This document shows, piece after piece, positions 27,799 through 32,634 of a DNA stretch of 32,634 bases; the stretch's first letter is position 1, and every line of letters begins with the position of its first letter. Both the position numbers and the translations under genes were made by a program. The stretch is from contig QWOO01000126.1 in the NCBI GenBank assembly GCA_003669615.1, forward strand, positions 1-32,634, given 5' to 3'. Source of the stretch: Planctomycetota bacterium. GTDB taxonomy: Bacteria > Planctomycetota > Planctomycetia > Planctomycetales > Planctomycetaceae. A model generated the notes under the pieces. The model made no database searches. It saw nothing but the letters and a program-made list of their open reading frames with translations, and was not told where the DNA came from.

Positions 27799-29054
27799 TA
27801 TGGTTTCTCAATTCGGTAAAGATGCGTGTCTGTGCGCAGGAATATGGAACTATCGACCATCGCCGGACTCGCCAAAGTTCGCCCCTCCAGCTGATTACTG
27901 GCCAGCACCTCAAACTTCTTCCCAGACGCTACGACAGTCGTTTTTCCTTCTTCGTCCAGAAAATAGATTCGCCCGTCAGCAAATGTTGGCGAAGCGGAAA
28001 AATTGCCTCCAATACGTTCCTGCCAATGCTGTTCTCCACTGACAGCATCAAGGCAAGTGGCAATCCCGTTATCACTCACCAGGTACAGTTCATCACCCAG
28101 CAGCAAAGGCGATGGATTCAACGGCGCCGCTTTCTTCATATTCCAGGCAAGATGAGATTCTGTAACATCGCCAGTGCCGTCAACTCGCACCGCAAAGAAC
28201 TCCGGACGATCATATCCCGAACTGATAAACACGTGCCCTTTACCAACAACGGGCCGTGGAACGTTGGAATAACCGTCGTAACGAAACCACCAAAGCTCGT
28301 CACCAGTGAGAGGATCGTACGAAACAATGCTGTCCGCACCGCTGCTTAAGAGTTGAATTTTTCCGTTAATCTCCGTCAGCAACGGTGTCGTATATGCCAT
28401 CGGGACACTGGATTTTCCACTAATCCGGTCTTCCCCGATGTGCCCTCGTTTCTTCTTCCAGACTTCTTTACCGGTGTTCTTATCAAGCGCCACGACGAAC
28501 TGAAGGTCGGATCCATCGCAGTTCAGAATCAGCAGGTTCTGATAGATAACCGGTGAACCTCCGGGACCGTGGCGATGGTTGTGCTTTAGTTCCTGCGTCT
28601 TCCAGACAACAGATCCATCGGTTTTCAAACAGGCGGTTCCATGAGCCCCGAAGTGGATGTAAACTCGATCATCTTCAATCAACGGTGTAGGTGATGCGTG
28701 GCTGTTCTTGGAGTGCACTGCACCAGGATCAGCCAGTTCAAAAACGACCACGTCGTGAATCGTTTTCCCAGTCGCTCGATCCAGTGCAATCGCATGCAGT
28801 GATTTGCCGTCGTCGATCGCAGTTGTCAGCCAGATCTGATCACCCTGAATGGATGGCGAAGACCAGCCAAGACCGGCCACGGGAACTTTCCATACCACGT
28901 TCTCCGTTTCGCTCCATGTCAGCGGAAGATTCGTAGCGTCGGAATGCCCCTGGCCTCCGGGACCTCGAAACTGTGGCCAGTCGGCGGCATTCAGAGGCGA
29001 ACAGACAAGAGACATGATCGTGAGAAGAAGGGCAGGGCGATCCATTTTCAACAC
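27798..29054 (-). CDS. PQQ-binding-like (BamB-type) beta-propeller, secreted
   Basis: Signal peptide; NAADWPQFRGPGGQGHSDATNLPLTWSETENVVWKVPVAGLGWSSPSIQGDQIWLTTA; repeated blade motifs (VYIHFGAHGTACLKTDGSVVWKTQ; VVALDKNTGKEVWKKK; LYLVSDNGIATCLDAVSGEQHWQERI). Confidence 0.93.
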   Translation of the reverse strand: MLKMDRPALLLTIMSLVCSPLNAADWPQFRGPGGQGHSDATNLPLTWSETENVVWKVPVAGLGWSSPSIQGDQIWLTTAIDDGKSLHAIALDRATGKTIHDVVVFELADPGAVHSKNSHASPTPLIEDDRVYIHFGAHGTACLKTDGSVVWKTQELKHNHRHGPGGSPVIYQNLLILNCDGSDLQFVVALDKNTGKEVWKKKRGHIGEDRISGKSSVPMAYTTPLLTEINGKIQLLSSGADSIVSYDPLTGDELWWFRYDGYSNVPRPVVGKGHVFISSGYDRPEFFAVRVDGTGDVTESHLAWNMKKAAPLNPSPLLLGDELYLVSDNGIATCLDAVSGEQHWQERIGGNFSASPTFADGRIYFLDEEGKTTVVASGKKFEVLASNQLEGRTLASPAMVDSSIFLRTDTHLYRIEKP

Positions 29055-29564
29055 TCCCGGCAGGCTGGAAAATATGCAGATTCAGCTATCGTGGTGGATC
29101 TCCAGATGGATTGCAAGAGTCTGCGGAATGCAAAAACCACCAGTTCTACCGAGTACCTTTCGAAATTTTTCTCTCCAGCTGAGCACTTAAGAAAGTTGAA
29201 GCTCAACCCGGGAAGTTGTCACGCAGGATTTTGGCCGCAGAGGTCCACGGGCTGCAGAATGGTACTGGGCTTGCGTCCATGCCTGCCGTCGATTCAGCCG
29301 AGTTCGGCCCGTCGATCTCCGAAACGGACTCGCCTGGCGTTCCGTTCAGAAAGAACACTGGTTTTTCGAACTATATTGCTGGTTGAATGGCACACACGAT
29401 CGTTATAAAAGCGGCGTTGAAATTTCACCGAGGCGAGTGGATGGAATATCAAATGACGTCTGTCACCTCGGTCTCATGATTTTCGACAGCATTTTGCCAT
29501 CCCGCCTGTGGTCCATCTGAATTTGTCGAGCCCTGCGACAGCAATTGTAAAGAGTTTCAATCAC

Positions 29565-30170
29565 ATGATGTCCGAATCTGCAATTCGTGAAAAAAAAGAG
29601 GCTCTGCGCAAGCTGGCTCACACAAATCGCAATGCACAGGAAAATAAAGATGAACTGAGCCGCCGCATTGTCGGTGCGTTCATGTCACTGCCGGAATATG
29701 CGACGGCAGAAGTTGTGATGTTTTACATCGACGTCCGCAGCGAAGTCCGAACTCGCCATGATCTCGAACTGGCCCTGCAATCCGGCAAGACCATCGTCGT
29801 GCCGTGGTGCAACGCCGAAGGGGAACTGGAACTGTTCAAGCTGACCAGCATGGACGAACTGGAACTCGGCATGTACCGAATTCTCGAACCGAAAACCGAA
29901 CTGCGAGACCTTGCCGAAAAACAAATCGATGTGGAATCTCTGGACCTGATCATGGTACCGGGAGTCGGCTTTGATCGTCGCGGCGGTCGCATGGGACACG
30001 GCAAAGGTTATTACGACAAACTGCTGCAGCACGCTCGCCGTGATACACCATTGGTGGCCCTGGCTTTTGAGTGTCAGTTGTTTGACGAAATCCCAGTTGC
30101 TCATCACGACATCTACATGGACAAAATTGTCACTGAGGACAATGTCTATCAGGGCCGTGGTCGAGGCTGA
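29565..30170 (+). CDS. 5-formyltetrahydrofolate cyclo-ligase family protein
   Basis: MMSESAIREKKEALRKLAHTN...VVMFYIDVRSEVRTRHDLELALQSGKTIVVPWCN...LDLIMVPGVGFDRRGGRMGHGKGYYDKLL: 5-FCL signature GxGFDRxGxRxGxGxGYYD. ATG 29565 preferred. Confidence 0.93.
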   Translation: MMSESAIREKKEALRKLAHTNRNAQENKDELSRRIVGAFMSLPEYATAEVVMFYIDVRSEVRTRHDLELALQSGKTIVVPWCNAEGELELFKLTSMDELELGMYRILEPKTELRDLAEKQIDVESLDLIMVPGVGFDRRGGRMGHGKGYYDKLLQHARRDTPLVALAFECQLFDEIPVAHHDIYMDKIVTEDNVYQGRGRG

Positions 30171-30230
30171 TCGGTCCCGGACTTCACATTCCAAACTTCG
30201 TCTCTGTTTTTGATGGTGCGGTAGTCGCTG

Positions 30231-31154
30231 ATGACAAGCTTTGTTGAAGACACGTACGCGGAAGCGTTTCGAAGTTTGTATGTCGAATTTCTAATCACAG
30301 CCCGTGATCGCAAGTGGCTGGATCATGCCATCAACGCAGCCACGGGTTATGGTTCATCCACAATCATGTGCGATTGCGAAGCGGGCCTTGATCGATACGT
30401 CGGGCCCGGCGGAGATGAATCGTTCGTCACTCCAGATGGTCGGCCGGGGGCAATCTGCCAGCTGCACGTGCCTCGCTTCTGGAAGCACCGTGTCGAGGCG
30501 CTCGAAAAAGCGTTGCTGGCACGTGTCTGTCAGAATGTTCTGACGTGTCCGACCACTGCCTGCTTTTCACTCAGCGACACCGAACCTTATTACAAGCTTG
30601 GTCGTAAGCTCTCATTTTTCGGCGACGGCCACGAGCAGCTCGAAGATCGCTTCGGCCGCAGAATGTGGGTCGTTCCAACGATGGGCGGCGAGTTCTGTAT
30701 CGACCGCCGTTTCGGGTATCACGATGGTGTGATGGGCGGCAACCTGTGGTTTATGGCGACCAGCGTGGACGCTTCACTGGAAGCGGCCGAACGAGCTGTC
30801 GCGGCCTGCCAGACAGTGCCGGGCGTCATCACCCCGTTCCCTGGTGGAGTTGCAGCCAGCGGTTCCAAGGCCGGCAGTCGTCACAAATTTATGTTCGCGA
30901 GCACCAATCATCCGTTCTGTCCTACGCTGAAGGGCCGATCGGGAATTGATTCGCAGATTCCAGACGGCATCAAGTCGGTGATGGAGATCATCATCAACGG
31001 CCATGATCTGGCCACCGTCAGTGCGGCGACTCAAGCGGCCATCAAGGCTGCGTCGATTGTTCCCGGTGTCGAAAAGATTACGGCCGGCAACTATGGTGGC
31101 CGTCTCGGCAAAGCCTGGGTCTGGCTGATTCCTGAGAATCACGCAGACGCGTAG
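30231..31154 (+). CDS. ftr: Formylmethanofuran--tetrahydromethanopterin N-formyltransferase
   Basis: EDTYAEAFRSLYVEFLITARDRKWLDHAINAATGYGSSTIMCDCEAGLDRYVGPGGDESFVTPDGRPGAICQLHVPRF...VLTCPTTACFSLSD...GRKLSFFGDGHE...IDRRFGYHDGVMGGNLWFMA: Ftr/FhcD family throughout. Confidence 0.96.
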   Translation: MTSFVEDTYAEAFRSLYVEFLITARDRKWLDHAINAATGYGSSTIMCDCEAGLDRYVGPGGDESFVTPDGRPGAICQLHVPRFWKHRVEALEKALLARVCQNVLTCPTTACFSLSDTEPYYKLGRKLSFFGDGHEQLEDRFGRRMWVVPTMGGEFCIDRRFGYHDGVMGGNLWFMATSVDASLEAAERAVAACQTVPGVITPFPGGVAASGSKAGSRHKFMFASTNHPFCPTLKGRSGIDSQIPDGIKSVMEIIINGHDLATVSAATQAAIKAASIVPGVEKITAGNYGGRLGKAWVWLIPENHADA

Positions 31155-31311
31155 CGTGTGACCGTAATTCGCAGGGTATGACAAGCGCAGCGCAGGCTCG
31201 ACAATTTCGCAATCTGCCTCACAATGAAACCGCAACAACAACGGTGTGCCTGCGGTCGCTGGCGCCCCCTTGTCACACCCTGCAAATAGATGGACACGCG
31301 GGGCACACCGC

Positions 31312-32634
31312 TCACATCGTGCGGAGAATCTTCACGGCCTCAATCGCGCCGAGTTCGGGCGACAACGCTGTGATCGCGATGCCTGACACTACCTTCGTGA
31401 TGTTGTGATCCACTTTGTCGACTTCACCCCAAACATCTCCATTAGCGACCGTCATGTAGATCGACAACGTGTGATGGCCGCTTCCCGGGCGTTCACCAAT
31501 CACATGCAGGGTCGTGAAGCGACCCTTTCGGCCACCGAAGAGCTGTTCGCCAATGCGATACCCGGCTCGCACTCGACCTGCCTCGACGATGACATTTGTC
31601 GGCGCGACTTTAAAGCCCGAGCCGACTAGTTCCTTTCGGAGTCGACGCACAAGGCTCATCAGCTGATCGCCGTCCGTCACGGCCAGCGCATTCAGTCCAT
31701 CAGAGATTACAATCTGCGTATCGGACTGCTGACTCTGCTCGCGCAGCTGCTGAATGAGCGTCTTCGAATCGTCCGAAAGATGCTCACCCGAAACCGGGTG
31801 CAGAATGTAGTCTTCACGATCGGCCGACTGTGTTTTCAGCCGGACGACATTCGGAATCGTTGAGACAAACACATCATCCAGCTCTTTCCAGATGGAGATC
31901 TTTGCATCGTCGTAAATGTGCTGGATATGTTCGGCCAGCGACGGCTGAAGGGCCGAGTAGCTTTCTCCAAAACCTTCGGCAATAAACACGCCGCGAGATC
32001 TCACTTCGGCGATTCGCACCTTCGCTTCTGCACGGATCTCTGCCTCCGGACGCGCATCCTGTTTGCGACGGCAATATTGCAGATAAACCCAGGCCGGATC
32101 TCCGAAATGCTGTGTCGGTTTTCCTGCGGCATCAATCACGCCCAGTGCCTGAAAGAACGACCACATGCGATCGTCGACTTTGAAACCGAACGTCTCACGG
32201 ATGTGAACATGATCCTGGTAACCGGTTGTCAGATAGCCGAGCATCGGATCAATACGAGTTGGCAGGGCCATCAGATACCCGGGATTCGCGGGCATGATCT
32301 GATCGATACACCAGCCCAGATCATTCAGACTGACGTCCATGTGCAGAGTCGAACAAACATCCAGGCCAATCATCAGACCATGCAGCTTGCCCATCACGAT
32401 ATCTTCAAGGCAGCATCGCACCAACTGTTCTCGAGAACGAAAACCCTCCGGCCCGATAAAGCCGGCGACATCATTGAGATGAACCCACGGACTTTCGGTG
32501 CGGCCTTTTTTCGCCAATGCGCTCGCAACCGTTTTTGTCAAAGCTCGGGCAAAGCCGTATTTACGCGATTCATGGATGACCATGTCGGTCCCTTGACCAT
32601 GTCCGTTCGTAAAATCCGCGCCCTGTCCGGTTTC
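31312..32634 (-). CDS. Ethanolamine ammonia-lyase, EutB C-terminal region fused to EutC (5' end beyond the window)
   Basis: The frame stays open past the ORF-track start to the edge: ETGQGADFTNGHGQGTDMVIHESRKYGFARAL...DVAGFIGPEGFRSREQLVRCCLEDIVMGKLHGLMIGLDVCSTLHMDVSLNDLGWCIDQIMPANPGYLMALPTRIDPMLGYLTTGYQDHVHIRETFGFK (EutB), then ISDGLNALAVTD...VEAGRVRAGYRIGEQLFG...HVIGERPGSGHHTLSIYMTVANGDVWGEVDKVDHNITKVVSGIA (EutC) without a stop between. Confidence 0.92.
   Translation of the reverse strand, partial: ETGQGADFTNGHGQGTDMVIHESRKYGFARALTKTVASALAKKGRTESPWVHLNDVAGFIGPEGFRSREQLVRCCLEDIVMGKLHGLMIGLDVCSTLHMDVSLNDLGWCIDQIMPANPGYLMALPTRIDPMLGYLTTGYQDHVHIRETFGFKVDDRMWSFFQALGVIDAAGKPTQHFGDPAWVYLQYCRRKQDARPEAEIRAEAKVRIAEVRSRGVFIAEGFGESYSALQPSLAEHIQHIYDDAKISIWKELDDVFVSTIPNVVRLKTQSADREDYILHPVSGEHLSDDSKTLIQQLREQSQQSDTQIVISDGLNALAVTDGDQLMSLVRRLRKELVGSGFKVAPTNVIVEAGRVRAGYRIGEQLFGGRKGRFTTLHVIGERPGSGHHTLSIYMTVANGDVWGEVDKVDHNITKVVSGIAITALSPELGAIEAVKILRTM

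Noticed and set aside
1-32634. CRISPR array, tRNA/rRNA genes, prophage or integrative element
   Set aside because: No regularly spaced repeats, no tRNA/rRNA-like segments noticed, and no integrase, transposase or phage structural genes among the ORFs.

Overview
The 32.6 kb window looks like a chromosomal segment from a Planctomycetes-type bacterium. The evidence is a PSD1 (DUF1549/DUF1553) protein, a DUF1501 remnant, a DUF6807 protein, PQQ-like propeller proteins, and H4MPT-type C1 genes. About 20 protein-coding genes are supportable. They include MoxR ATPase, CbiX-like chelatase, NagA-like deacetylase, a STAS protein, a Gfo/Idh/MocA oxidoreductase, an AddB-AddA-type helicase-nuclease pair, an M28 peptidase, YidC, a TlpA-like thioredoxin with a repeat tail, PPK2, a BamB-like beta-propeller, 5-formyl-THF cyclo-ligase, formylmethanofuran:H4MPT formyltransferase (Ftr), and a fused ethanolamine ammonia-lyase EutB-EutC that runs off the right edge. 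I found no CRISPR array, rRNA, tRNA, prophage or transposase. The best second-look items are: (i) the 5-FCL/Ftr pair; (ii) the EutB-EutC fusion; (iii) a perfect 28-bp inverted repeat, each arm itself a hairpin, flanking about 230 bp next to addA; (iv) a reduced AddAB lacking the AddB Fe-S cysteines and Walker A; (v) two genes (DUF1501 and GDPD) that both look like internal-deletion remnants; (vi) a peroxiredoxin-fold protein without catalytic cysteine. I do not see a clear multi-gene defence or other wholly new system.
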